Assembly (NCBI RefSeq): GCF_036711975.1
Contig: NC_091971.1
Coordinates: 131,501-195,500 of the forward strand
Direction: 5' to 3'
Origin: Onthophagus taurus
Lineage: Eukaryota > Arthropoda > Insecta > Coleoptera > Scarabaeidae
DNA: 64,000 nucleotides
The position numbers and the translations under genes were made by a program. The stretch's first letter is position 1. Each line of letters opens with the position of its first letter. The notes under the pieces are model-generated. The model worked only from the letters and a program-made list of their open reading frames with translations. It did no database searches and was not told where the DNA came from. Shown in pieces: positions 1-11,269 of the stretch.

Positions 1-321
1 TTCTACTCTTATTATTTTTTAAAAACATTGTCGTTTTCATAAAAAGCTCAAATAACTAAAGACACGAATTTCGTTAATGCTACTTAAAATCATCGAAAAT
101 TCAGTAGTCGGCTGTGAAATTGTACGTCAAACTTGACAAATAGGTTATAAAACCTTGTCGTCAAATAACTTTATAACCTATTTGTCAAGTTTGACGTACA
201 ATTTCATAGCCGACTACTGAATTTTCGCTTATTTTAAGCAACATTACGAAATACGTGGGTTTAATTATTTAAGTTTTCTATGAAAACGACAAAGTTTTTT
301 AAAAAATAATAAGAGTAAGAA
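1..321. repeat. Fold-back (palindromic) MITE-like repeat
   Basis: The two halves are imperfect reverse complements. The arm from about 1 to 152 matches the arm from about 165 to 321, with a spacer of roughly 12 nt. The centre is easy to see: the motif AACCTATTTGTCAAG near 176 is the reverse complement of CTTGACAAATAGGTT near 133. No coding sequence is present. The element may start just before the window, so target duplications cannot be judged. Class is unknown. Confidence 0.8.
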
Positions 322-1167
322 AAGTTTTAGAATTAAATTCCACATGAAATGAAGTAGTAATGTATTAAATCCGCCAAAAGATTAAAAAAATCTGTCAAAA
401 TTTAGGGTACCATCACCTTTAATCAACTCTTTGAAATGCTTCAATTGAGTTCAATTTGCTACCAATTAATACCCTTGGTACACTCATAACGTATACCAAA
501 TTTGGTTTTTCTAGCTTAATGTATTACGAAGATATTGAACTTTTTAAAAATTTAAGAGCCAACTTTGAAGACCTATAATTCCTCAGGTGTACAACTTAGT
601 ATAGAGATAAGTTCCGTTAAATCATCTTAATTTATTGTCCTCTACATGTCTCTGCTCTGTATCGGTTCTTATGTGAATCACCCTGTATAAAATGAACTGT
701 TGACCTTGGACCGTTAACATTTGGTATAATCTAACTTCAAACGTTCCTTTATAACCGCTTCTTAAATATTAGATGTACCAAAATTTTATGTCGCTTAATG
801 TATGCGAATACTTTTATTTGGGATAAAAATCCTCCTTAAAACCATTCAACTTTATTTAATCAAATCACTTAAAACACATCAAAACCAAATTACGTTAAGG
901 AATTCCTATTAGAGTTACATAGCAGTAATCAATTATGTAATTTGATCTTGTTCTAAAACCCGCACAGTTTCAACCATCCAGTAAAAAAATTCAGCTAGAA
1001 AGTGAATTTGTACAAAGCGGCGAACCCAGATGCTTATTAGCCTATTAAATTGTATTTATTCATGGTCAATTTTGCGTCAAAATAAAAAAAATAATAAATC
1101 ATATACACGTAATAAAATCTAAATAATAATTTGATTAAAAAATTAACTTTTTACAAGAATTATTAGT
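322..1167. other. AT-rich non-coding stretch
   Basis: No gene, RNA or clear repeat was recognised here. It lies between the fold-back repeat and the hAT-like element and has no open frame with coding character. Confidence 0.5.
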
Positions 1168-2283
1168 GTTATAATCAGGGCACGGAACTTTTGTAACAAA
1201 ACGATACGATATCCCCCCTCCACTCATTCTCAGAAAATCTTGATTAAAAAAACAGCATACTGTTCAGTGGGAAATTAAAATTTCAAGTTAGAAAAAAATT
1301 GTGTTAACAAAAATTGTTCCTGAAACAATTCTAAACAAACTTTGTCAACTTTTTTTTTTGATTGAATCAATAATTAAGGAGATAACCTCAAAATAATAAT
1401 TTTTTTTAATTTTTCCGTTTTTATACATAATTATACTTAGATGCTTAATTAATAGAAATGTAAAAATTTTTGATTAAGATAATTGATTCAAAATCGAAAT
1501 TGAAACAAATTTTATTTAAAACAATTTTTAATAAAAACAATAATTGTTGAGATAATTAATTTTGATAGCATACTATTCAGAGGGAAATTAAAATTTCAAA
1601 TTAGCAAAAAATTGTTTTAACAAACACTGTTCCTGAAGTAATTCTAAACAAATTTTGTTAACAAAATTTTTTGATTAAATCAACAATAAGGATATAACCT
1701 CAAAAATATTAATTTTTGTAGCGTACTGTTCAGTGGGAAATTAAAATTTCAAATTAGAAAAAAATTATGTTAACAAAAATTGTTCCTGAAACAATTCTAA
1801 ACAAACTTTGTCAAAATTTCTTTTTGATTTAATCAATAATTAAGGAGATAACCTCAAAATAATAATTTTTCCGTTTTTATAAATAATTATACTTAGATGC
1901 TTAATTAATAGAGATGTAAAAATTTTTTATTAAGATAATTGATTCAAAATCGAAATTGAATCAAATTTTATTTAAAACATTTTTTAATAAAAACAATAAT
2001 TGTTGAGATAATTAATTTTGATAGCATACTATTCAGAGGGAAATTAAAATTTCAAATTAGCAAAAAATTGTTTTAACAAACATTGTTCCTGAAGTAATTC
2101 TAAACAAATATTGTTAATAAAAATTTTTGATTTGATCAGTAATTAAGAACATAATCTCAAAAAAAATTTTATATATATATTTTTTTTATTGAGAAAACTT
2201 TTGTATGAAATTTTCTGCTGAGAACGAGTGGAGGGGGGAAATCGTATCGTTTTGTTACAAAAGTTCCGTGCCCTAGTTATAAT
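1168..2283. mobile_element. Non-autonomous hAT-like DNA transposon with 8-bp target duplication
   Basis: The element proper is 1176-2275 (1,100 bp). Its ends are inverted repeats of about 57 bp with only three differences; the left begins CAGGGCACGG and the right reads TAGGGCACGG on the other strand. It is flanked by the direct repeat GTTATAAT at 1168-1175 and 2276-2283. An 8-bp duplication with YARNG-type tips fits the hAT superfamily. The interior is AT-rich and has no transposase. It is built from diverged repeats starting near 1253, 1567, 1720 and 2025, each containing a CAGTGGGAAATTAAAATTTC-like stretch. Confidence 0.85.
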
Positions 2284-3461
2284 ATTATTGGATGAAAAGT
2301 TGAACGCTCTCAATTTTCGTTGTGTAGGTGAGGTGAAAGCATTTTAGATAACAAAAACCAATAAATTCGAGATATAAATTAAAATGTTAATTTAAAATAA
2401 GTTAGGCAATAAATTTTAAATAAAGGTTAAAATGTTTAAGAAATTTTAAGTTTTGTTGAAACTTAATTTCAAATTAATAAATATTAATTTCATTGAAATA
2501 AAAATAATCTCCTATAGAACTAACATCTGTACTTACTAACACAAAACCATTTAAGTCACTTTCTCATCACGTTTCGATCGTAAATAAAGAAATAAACACC
2601 AACCATTTGTATATAAAATTGACTTTCCGGACGATATATTTTCAAAAGATGTGTTAATAACCGCGTTTTTTCGAACGGGATGAGTTAAACATTTCATCAC
2701 TCCCGCTGTGTATGTGGAAGAATTAAGCAAAACGGCGTATTCATGGTGAAACGAGCTACATCTAAGTCAATTATTACTAAAGAACTAGACCATTGTTGAG
2801 ATTTAAGAATGGAACCATTGGAAAGGATTTTTCTTCTTCGTTTACTTAAGTGCACCATTAACATAAAAAAATTTTCGTTGAGAAATTTTAATTCTCACAC
2901 AAAAATATAATCCAATTTAAAGTTTCATGATTCATCGAAAAATTATTTTATGATTTCGTATAACGCTAAATTGAAAATCATTACATAATTGTAAATGGAG
3001 TAAAGGTAAAGGTGTATCTAGTCGAGAAATTTCATTTAGAGATTTTTTTAGCTTTATATAGCAAAGTTTATGGGAGTCCATTGTGTGGGAATTGCAAGAG
3101 GAGAAATAACTTTGGCTACTTCGGAGTGCTGCTGAGTCTTCGCAGGTTGTCGTATTGCTCTCTATGAAACGAAAGTGAAACGGTTTAAAAAGAAAATTAA
3201 TAAAATAACAATTTTAAAGTTTTGTAACATTATTCTTGCAAACAATTTTTTTTTCCATTTTTGAAAATTATGATTTTTGAAGGTTAATTTCACGTACTAA
3301 ACTCATCAGAGTGTGAATGAAACGGCATCAAGCACCAACAGAAGCGGCATACAGCAAGGATACCCATTTTCGCAATCGCGAAACCGTCGGCGAACTTTCA
3401 AAATCCTCTCTGCCGCCACCATAATAGAGATCCTAATTAGAGTTAACCGTCCAACACCATG
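2284..3461. other. Intergenic stretch upstream of the first cuticular gene
   Basis: No gene or element was recognised. The last few hundred bases probably hold the upstream control region of the cuticular protein gene whose TATA box is at 3462. Confidence 0.45.
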
Positions 3462-3497
3462 TATAAAAGCGTCCCCCCAAACCAACTCATCATCAGT
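3462..3497 (+). promoter_or_regulatory. Core promoter (TATA box and TCAGT initiator)
   Basis: TATAAAAG lies at 3462-3469 and TCAGT at 3493-3497. The initiator A at 3495 is 33 nt from the start of the TATA box, the usual spacing in arthropod genes. The start codon follows at 3559, giving a 5' leader of about 64 nt. Confidence 0.75.
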
Positions 3498-3558
3498 ACA
3501 CATCCAAACACCATCCACTAAGAAACAACCCAAACATATAGATCATATCATCAATAAA

Positions 3559-4151
3559 ATGTTTAAGGTGATAAAAATAGTTATACTATTCGGAAAATTT
3601 TTAATCAAATTCTTTTTAGATTGTTTCTGTGAGTGTCGTGATTTTCCTTGCGACGGTTAACGCCGGTGTTTTAGGCGGAAATTTCGAACACAATACATAT
3701 GATATCGCCCAGGCTATAAATAATTTAGGTGGTGGGCATGGATATTCTTCGGAAGGTGGTCAAAGCAGTTACGGAAGTGGATCTGATTATGGATCTTCAA
3801 GTGGTTCTAACGAACAAAGTCACGAAGAAGATTATTACGTAATAAATAATTAATTTGGGAGTAAAGTAAACTTTACAATTCTTTTTTTAGACCCCTCCGA
3901 AATACGAATTTAAATACGGAGTGTCCGATCCACACACCGGAGACGAAAAATCTCACCAAGAAGTTCGCGAAGGCGGAGTCGTAAAAGGATCTTATTCTTT
4001 GGTAGAACCAGACGGTTCAGTTCGTACGGTTGAGTACACAGCCGATGATCATAATGGATTTAACGCGGTGGTTACGAAAAGTGGCCAATCTTCACATCCA
4101 GAAGGAAATTATGACGTTGGTGGTGGATATGACGAATATTATAAACATTAA
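3559..4151 (+). CDS. RR-2 cuticular protein (three exons, 162 aa)
   Basis: This is a structural protein of the insect cuticle that is expected to be secreted and to bind chitin. Exons are 3559-3567 (Met-Phe-Lys), 3620-3838 and 3891-4151; both introns (52 nt each) are phase 0 with GT-AG ends. Exon 1 plus the start of exon 2 gives a signal peptide of about 19 residues ending near Val-Asn-Ala. Residues 23-76 are rich in Gly, Ser, Tyr and acidic residues. The last exon starts with Pro-Pro-Lys-Tyr-Glu-Phe and carries a full RR domain (about 77-138), including [24 protein letters not shown] and NGFNAVV. These features are typical of the RR-2 class associated with stiff cuticle. The protein ends in a Gly/Tyr-rich tail. 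The start was chosen because a 3-codon first exon is shared with the neighbouring gene at 6562. Confidence 0.9.
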
Positions 4152-4227
4152 CGACGATTTTATTTACGGGTTAATTATTATATATGTTTGTGATATAAAC
4201 TTGCGAAATTCAAATATAAAATAAAAA

Positions 4228-4233
4228 AATAAA
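4228..4233 (+). terminator. Poly(A) signal of the first cuticular gene
   Basis: AATAAA occurs 77 nt after the stop codon at 4149-4151, the expected place for 3' end formation. Confidence 0.6.
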
Positions 4234-5406
4234 TTATGTACATAGTTTTCTTGAATTTAAACTGTCAAATGTTGACAATTAGTTCTAGATCTGTCAAATT
4301 GACGTTTCATTTGAAGCGCCATTTATTACCCATTTTCAGCAATTCTAGAAATGTTTCTAAAAACGTTTTACAAGTTAACTACCTTACATCTGTATGTACA
4401 TAGAAGTAAATCATTATGCTTAACAGATTTGCTAAATTTTAATTGAGCTTTAAAGAGTCATTATTGCAACCTGAGTTAACAAGTTTCATTCCTTCATATT
4501 AAGTATGTATGTTTGAGCACAAAACCTGCTGATAAATGATGCAATAGGAAGAGATATATGATGGAAAGTCTTCATTAGTGTGATCAACAAACCCATTTAA
4601 TTGCTAGTGATGGATGGGGCTCCAGCTGTGGTAACGCAAAAGAATTTATTACTATCCCAATAAAAATACGCAATTCAGCAAACGTATGCACATTCCTTGA
4701 TATCAATTTTTTGCCATTGATAGCTTATCTCGTTGAGAAAATGTTATACTTAAAAACTACTTTTTAAATCATTTCCTTTAAGTAAGATGGTTGAATTCTG
4801 CATAGGCACCAATGGTGTATGGTTATAAAATTCTGTGAAATGGTGTCTCGGTTTAGCCACTCTATTTTAGAACACACAACTGGTAAGTCAGATTTTACCA
4901 TTTTTAGCACTCAAAACTTCATCAAAATTAGCTTAATCACTAACGTCCAGTATGATGGTTGGTGAATAGGAAGCTCTAGATAGCGCAAAAAGGGAACCTG
5001 AAGTATTCCATACAATTGTGGAACTACTCGGCGATATTTCCTTGGACATATTTATTTCTGATAATATTTGGAATATTTTGAATTAACTTAAAATTAAGCA
5101 AACCTTTACAAAAATTCTTGTAGAAATAGTAAAGTTCTTTAGAAATAAATTGATTCAGATGGTGTTAGTAATCTTGTCTCTGGTTAGGGCCTAATTCAGC
5201 TATTTTGCAAAGACATCATTATCTATTTTGCAACACAATCAGTGCAGCTCTATTGATTAAGGTTTTAAATTCCGAAAACATTTTCCCTTCAACCAAGTTA
5301 TTGTCTTCGCCAAAAGCCAGTTTAGCTTATGTTGAAGGTAACTCTAGATCGGATCTTTTCAGTTATTATTATACTATGTGAGCTACATGCGGTCATAAAT
5401 AGTGTA
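4234..5406. other. Intergenic stretch, no gene seen
   Basis: No coding region, RNA gene or defined element was recognised between the first cuticular gene and the mariner-arm fragment at 5407. Confidence 0.45.
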
Positions 5407-5625
5407 CAGGTGTCCCAAATTCGTTGTCCGTATAAGCTATCTCCGAAACTAAAAGAGATAGAAAAAAAGTAGCTTACATGTCATGATCTCGTTTTTCGAC
5501 AAACTGCTAATGCCGACAAGTCCAAACAGCTATCATCCTCTATTTTCATCCTATCGCCAAAAACGGAAAAATTTGCGAAATCGACTAACGCGAATAACCA
5601 AACCCAACCCAAAAAAAATAGGTAA
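5407..5625 (+). mobile_element. Solo terminal arm of a mariner-like element
   Basis: After a TA, the sequence begins CAGGTGTCCCAAATTCG. It follows the outer arm of the complete elements at 44952 and 53050 for about 200 bp, including the shared words GTAGCTTACATGTCATGATC and TCTCGTTTTTCGA. The similarity then fades and no matching right end is seen, so this is a truncated copy. Confidence 0.7.
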
Positions 5626-6462
5626 ACGACCTATTTATAAACTACTTTCATTTTTGATTTCATTGCTTCTTCGCAAAAAAAAACAATCCTAGGAATTATA
5701 GTAAGTTCTGAAAGCTCTAAGTTTATCACACCTTAAAACAAATAAGTTAAGAATATTTAAAAAAAAATTGTATATTTTATTTTGTTACTCTATTGAAAGT
5801 TCAGACATAATAAAATTAAAATCTAGGTTAGATTTTAAATTTTAGACTTATATAACCATATGTAAATCATTAATTAATTCATAAAAACTTCTAGTTCACA
5901 TAACTTGCTAATTAAATTACTTACCTCTAATATAACCTTAAATTTATGTCTTAAATTTACATTCTTTATTCTCATTTTATTTACCTTTTTTTCCTCGTAT
6001 TAGCGGAAATTAAATACAATACAAATTACACAATTCAATTTCTTTACAAAGATGAGATTTCATTCATAAAAGATAAAAGTCATCTCATTCGTATCTCATT
6101 CATAATGTTACGCAAAACTTGTAAACCCATTATTAAGTAATTAGCTTGTTAAGCGCGCTGTTGACCTTAAAAAAGATCAAGAAGAAACAAAATACATTAA
6201 CTATTAAGTGTTTAATTGTTTAATCGTATTAAATATGGTGATTACTTTAATTGGGGTTTTAAACGGATACTTTAAATGTTACTGAGTGCTTGAATATTTT
6301 GAAGTGAAATATTTGCCGCGGTAAAATTAGAATAACTTATTGAAATAATTGTGGCGCAAAGAGAACCGGCACACGCACTTTCAAATATATGCAGCCGTAA
6401 CCGAATTTAATAACGTTTTTATCAATTAATTCTCGCTCGACTGGCATTTAGTGAACGCCCGG
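5626..6462. other. Intergenic stretch upstream of the second cuticular gene
   Basis: AT-rich with no recognised gene. The region nearest 6462 presumably contains the upstream control sites of the gene at 6562. Confidence 0.4.
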
Positions 6463-6470
6463 TATAAATA
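6463..6470 (+). promoter_or_regulatory. TATA box of the second cuticular gene
   Basis: TATAAATA is 92 nt before the exon-1 TTC codon region and about 99 nt before the start codon at 6562. A clear TCAGT initiator was not found at the expected distance, so the transcription start is not fixed. Confidence 0.65.
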
Positions 6471-6561
6471 TCAACTCTGCACAACCGATTCGACAAGTAG
6501 TTCGACTGATTTAGTTTGATAAAGAACAAACAGACCTTATAAAAATTTAAACAAATTAAAA

Positions 6562-7083
6562 ATGTTCAAAGTAAGTTTTTTTTATTTTCATTCTTATTTA
6601 TTCATTATTTATTATTTTAGGTACTAGTATGTTTTTCTATCGTAGCTTACGTTTTAGCTACAGGAGACCAAGATTATTATGTAAGTTTTTTTGTTCATAA
6701 AATAATAATTTAAAAAATTTAATTATTTGTTGAAAGCGCCATCTCTTAAGGTTACGTTAAATTTACATAGTTAAGTAAATTGGGTTGCCTAAATTAACGT
6801 AAATTTCTTTTTATTTTTACAGGCACCTCCAAAATATGAATTTCAATACGGTGTACAAGACAAACACACTGGGGATAATAAACAACAACAAGAACAACGT
6901 CAAGGAGATAAAGTAACCGGTTCGTATTCTTTCCTTGAAGCCGATGGAACGCGCAGAATTGTTCATTACGAAGCTGATGATCATAATGGATTTAATGCAC
7001 GCGTTGAAAGGGTTGGACACGCGCAACATCCTCAACATTACCGTACAAATGATGGACAATACTTTGGGCAAGGTCACCAATAA
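6562..7083 (+). CDS. RR-2 cuticular protein (three exons, 109 aa)
   Basis: A short, secreted, chitin-binding cuticular protein. Exons are 6562-6570 (Met-Phe-Lys), 6621-6680 and 6823-7083, with phase-0 introns. Residues 1-17 form a hydrophobic signal peptide ([13 protein letters not shown] follows the first three residues). Only about seven residues separate it from the RR domain. The last exon starts with Ala-Pro-Pro-Lys-Tyr-Glu-Phe and carries the RR-2 hallmarks [16 protein letters not shown] and [13 protein letters not shown] (residues about 24-86). A His/Gln-rich tail follows (HAQHPQHYR). The last exon is 261 nt, exactly as long as that of the gene at 3559, and both second exons end in Asp-Tyr-Tyr. 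This points to a local duplication that lost or gained the Gly/Ser linker. Confidence 0.9.
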
Positions 7084-7246
7084 AACTAAAGCTAAAAAAC
7101 AAATTGAAAAATGTTCTTCGTTTCGGTTGATGATTGTTTGATTTTTCTTTGCGTTGCGAATGTACATAGTTAGTAGTTAGTATAATCATCCGTTGTGCGA
7201 GATCTAATTGTTGTTGATGGTCTGTTTATGTTTCTTTTTTATGGAA

Positions 7247-7252
7247 AATAAA
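7247..7252 (+). terminator. Poly(A) signal of the second cuticular gene
   Basis: AATAAA lies 164 nt after the stop codon at 7081-7083 and is followed by a T-rich stretch. Confidence 0.55.
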
Positions 7253-8618
7253 TTATGTTTTTTATTGTTCGAAACTACCAATTTTAACTAAACTTAAAAA
7301 AAAATATTAAAAATCATCCTGAATTTATTTATTCATTTCTTTAACCTTATCATTACTTTCATATAAGAACTTATTTTGGTTTAAATTTTAAGTGGTATGT
7401 TATCGCGATACGTGTAAATTGTAATTAATTAAGTTTAATTAGTCCTTCCGTACGTGAGTCGATGTTTATAATGGGTTAGTCGGATTAAAAAGATTAAAAT
7501 TAAACAGGTAGCACTTTAACGGGGCGTTTTCAACGAGCGCAAAACTCCGTGTTGCGCAAAATCGATAAAAATAATCCGAAACGTATTTACAACGTTCTTC
7601 GACCTAAATACCATAACAATTAGACCTGGAGCAAGTTTTAGTTTTCATATTTCTTTCCAAATAAAACATCAAAGTTGATGTTGATTTTATATTTTTTGTA
7701 TTTATTTTTGTTATTGAATACTATTTAAAAGGATTCTTACGTAATTGAACATATTGGAACGGTCGCCTTCCGTCATCGTTGACATAAATTATGTCGATCC
7801 AGTTTTCTTTAAAGTTTAGACTTTTTTTTTTCTTCGTCCCATACTAGATCAATTTAACGGCCGTTATAAATCTTTGAGGAAAAATTAATAAAGCTATTCG
7901 GGATTTCTCAACTATAACTAAATGAAATCGATAACCATCTATATCGGGCAAGATTTAAGTGTTACTATTTAATTAATTTATTAAAGCTTTTTCGGTATCG
8001 TTAACACAATAGCATATTCATTTCAATTTATGAAAGGTACTTAAATTCTCCATCAAAAAATCTCTAGCAACATTCATTTATCGTTAACGTTACGTAATAG
8101 ATTATTACATAAAATATATTTCACTCTATTCACAAACTCAAAGCCCATCCGAAATAATTTTTTTATGAACCTAATTTAATTAAAGGAAACCGCCTTTACA
8201 GGAGCACTACTAACGACGGTTGATGTAATTCGGAAGCCAAATTGGATGAAAAAACGGTTATAATTTTTTTATCTTTAATCTAATTTGAAATCCGTGATGT
8301 TAAGTAATAAAAAATTGTTTGTGAAGTAGTATTTTTTGTTGACCACAGACAATGGTCCTAATGAATAAAATTTTAGCAATTGCTTTAAGCAATCGCTTTT
8401 TAGGAAAAGCAATTGCTTCACAAGTAAAAGCTATGGCTAGATTATCACGTGAATAAAATTTTTAAGCAAATGCTGCCGTTCCTACACCTCTATAGCAATT
8501 GCTTATTCGAACAGGTCTCAACCTGTAAATTTAGATATGTAGTTCAACTTTTACTACTGTGTTGACGTTAATACAACACCGTGGGTTAAATAACGTTAAT
8601 AAAACAACATTTTGTGCC
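7253..8618. other. Intergenic stretch with AGCAATTGCT-like motifs near its end
   Basis: No gene was recognised. Between about 8375 and 8505 the palindromic word AGCAATTGCT and near copies (AAGCAATCGCTT, AAGCAAATGCT) recur several times around two GAATAAAATTTT stretches. This resembles the end of an uncharacterised repeat. Confidence 0.4.
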
Positions 8619-8939
8619 ATGGCAGATTCTAGTGGAAATGAGGAATTTAACAATGATGAAGAAATTGATAAGCGATTAATATTTGTCCACAAATTGAAGG
8701 AACATAAAATTGTTCTTAACAAATCACAGGCTCCTCAAATTAAAATCGAAAAGGAGGCCGCTTTAAACGTGTTAGTGTAACAATATAGAGAAATTTTTAA
8801 TGTGTCACTTATAACAAAACAATTATCCAAAAAAATTAATATCATGAAAACCGAAATAAAAAAGAAGTTCGACATTAATAAGACAGGCAATAAAGGTACA
8901 GTATATAAACCTTGAGAAAAATTATTATTAGACATATTG
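8619..8939 (+). pseudogene. Decayed transposon-associated coding fragment
   Basis: The frame opens at ATG 8619 with Met-Ala-Asp-Ser-Ser-Gly-Asn-Glu-Glu and runs about 53 codons to a TAA. The same frame then continues with coding character: Gln-Tyr-Arg-Glu-Ile-Phe, then a Lys-rich stretch, a second stop (TGA) after Tyr-Lys-Pro, then Glu-Lys-Leu-Leu-Leu. The acidic start and Lys-rich second half resemble small DNA-binding proteins often carried by insect DNA transposons, but the family is not identified. With two in-frame stops it is read as a pseudogene. Confidence 0.45.
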
Positions 8940-8949
8940 ACATATTATT

Positions 8950-9148
8950 GCCCGAATCGAAATCTTTTTCTAATTCCGCTAAAACGCCAAAATATTGCGA
9001 AGGTACACGAAAATAATACAAAAATGACGTTCTTTAAGCGGTCATAACTCATAAACCATGTACTCGATTATCAAGATCTATAGGTCATTCAATTCGCCAT
9101 AGTTTCTTCTATCGAAATCACAAAATGCCCTAATGGCATTTAAATGGC
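8950..9148 (+). repeat. Dispersed repeat K, copy 1
   Basis: Shares a block containing TACACGAAAATAA, GTCATAACT, a TGTA target and TAGTTTCTTCTAT with two other places: 51520-51642 plus 55331-55430 (same strand, interrupted by two transposons), and 57240-57480 (opposite strand). It has no coding potential. It is useful as an undisturbed reference for the insertion site at 51643. Confidence 0.6.
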
Positions 9149-9960
9149 TAACGCCCGGTTTCATAATGCGGGACTTAAAGCCACTTTAACTAAAGGCACT
9201 TTTAGGTTAAAGCCGGCATTAATATCGATTTTAAAGTTGACGCGTTCCATAATACACTCATACGCCGACTTTAGTAAAAGGCGCTTTATGTTTTTTATTC
9301 AAGTTGGTCACACTGAATTCTAGTAAGATTTCATTCGTTACGATTGTAAACACTGCGTTTCCCTGTCACACTGTCATTTTTGAGTATAAACATCGGTGGA
9401 ATCACGGTGTGTTAACTCAATACGTATAAAAAAAGACAGATATTTAATGGGTACCACGGACGGCTAGATGGCACTGTAAGCACAAATTGCTTAAAGTCCC
9501 TAGATTTACAAAGTACCGCGGTTTGCCGCCATTTTGGCCATTTTGAATGTCAAGCGGGAACTTCAAAACTATGTCGTTCTATTGATGACATTACGCCAAA
9601 ATTCCTTTCATTTTTTCTCGTGGTACTCTGAAGAGTCGAAAGTGCAGGCGTTTTGTTGCAGACAAAACGAAGTGAAAACAAAATTCAAATTTTCACCAGT
9701 CAACATGAAAATGGTACCTTTACTGTTATCATTTTCATGTTGACTGGTGGAAGTTTGAAATCAATAATTAATAACCATTAACTGAATAAAAATACTTTTA
9801 AATTTCGCGCTTTATTAAAAGTAGTAGGTACCACAGACCACTAGAGGCGTTGAAATCAATTTGACCGAAAAAATAGTGGGGAGTAATGCTTCTATATATA
9901 TATATATTTATATTTATTTTTCTATGGGTGGAATGTTGAGTATTCGATATTATTTCTAAT

Positions 9961-11199
9961 ATGTCTTTAATCAAGAAAAGGGGGTTGAACTTCTCTAAGG
10001 AAGAAGAATTGATGTTAGTTGAAGAAGTTGAGAAAGAGCAGGGTGTTATTGAATGTAAGACGACTAACAAACTGTCGACTTGCGAAAAGGTGAGTGACTA
10101 CATAAAATAATATTGTATAATATTGAAATATGACTTATATTGTGTGTCTCGTGTTGTTATTTGTAGGAGCAGGCATGGGCACGAATAGAGTTGAATTTTA
10201 ATTCAAAGAGTACACACTGTCGCAGCATCGATCAGCTGAAAGCGAAGTACGATAATCTGAAAACAAAAGCAAAGAAAGCTGTGGCAAGAAATCGGATTAA
10301 TCTCACTGTAACTGGTGGCGGTCCCGCAAGTAGCACAGATTTTGATCCGGTAGTGGAAGCTGTGTTAAGAATTGTAAATATCAAAACGGTAATTGGCTTA
10401 GGAGGGCAATTTGACAGCGATAATGTAATTCTTTGCTTTTCACTATATAACATACATAATATATTACATATAGTACAGTAAAATGATTGCAGTAATATTT
10501 TACAGATAGGAGATATTTCAGTAGAATACGTGGAAATTCCACCAACTCCAGCGACAGAAGCAAGTGAGGTTCCGGTGTCGTGTCAGACTATGGTAATGTA
10601 AATTACTGTAGGTCATGAAGTTGCTCGTAATAATAAACATGTTTTTTTTAGGAGAGTTGCGTAAGTGAATTGTGCGCTCTTAGAAATGATGTTACCGAGT
10701 CAATGAATCCTATAACTGTACAGGTATAAAATATCCATATTTTATTTACTGTTTTTACTAACATCATATTATGTTTTCTAGAGTATAGTCGATACTCCAC
10801 AGGTGAAAAAGGTATATCTATATGTATCGTCGGCATAATCTGTAAAACCCGTAAGTCTACCTTTTTTATATGTGACTTACGGGTTTTGCGGAATGATTAT
10901 AGAGACGTTCAAGTTGGAACCAGTACGTGCCCAGTAAATTAAAAGATCCAGTTTCTAAAAAACTAAGGTTAACCATACCAAATCCTCTAGTAGATACAAA
11001 GATAATTTATTATGAAGCTAAAACTTTATATCTAACAATAAGAGGGGAAATTGATGCACAACAGCAAAGGGCGGAAAGAGAGAAAAATAAAGAAGAAAGA
11101 GAGAAGAAAGAAGAAGAAAGGAGAAATGAAGAATTTAAAATGAGAATACGTTTATTGGAATTGGAAATAGCTCAAAAACAGAAAGATTTGACTAAATAA
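9961..11199 (+). CDS. Harbinger-encoded Myb/SANT-like DNA-binding protein (six exons)
   Basis: The accessory protein of Harbinger elements helps bring the transposase into the nucleus and to the element ends (known for the superfamily). Exons are 9961-10089, 10167-10388, 10506-10592, 10652-10723, 10782-10811 and 10924-11199. All junctions are phase 0 with GT-AG ends, giving about 271 aa without an internal stop. The N-terminal part (about residues 5-85) has the pattern of an insect Myb/SANT-like domain: NFSKEEELMLVEEV, WARIELNFNS, then CRSIDQLKAKYDNLKTKAKK. The middle is Pro/Thr-rich. The C-terminus is a strongly charged coiled coil of Glu/Lys/Arg (about residues 220-271). The ORF appears intact while the partner transposase is broken. 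Exon e (30 nt) is the least certain. Confidence 0.75.
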
Positions 11200-11221
11200 T
11201 TAACACATGAAACTGTATACG

Positions 11222-11252
<31 letters not shown>

Positions 11253-11269
11253 ATATTATTTATAAAAAG

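Noticed and set aside
3306-3660. ORFs on both strands over the promoter and first exon of the first cuticular gene.
   Set aside because: They span the TATA box, leader and an intron; the spliced RR-2 gene explains the region.
10840-10890. Hairpin GTAAAACCCGTAAGTC/GACTTACGGGTTTTGC in an intron of the Harbinger Myb gene, and another near 9695-9749.
   Set aside because: Real inverted repeats, but short, inside a transposon, and without further features; read as minor secondary structure.
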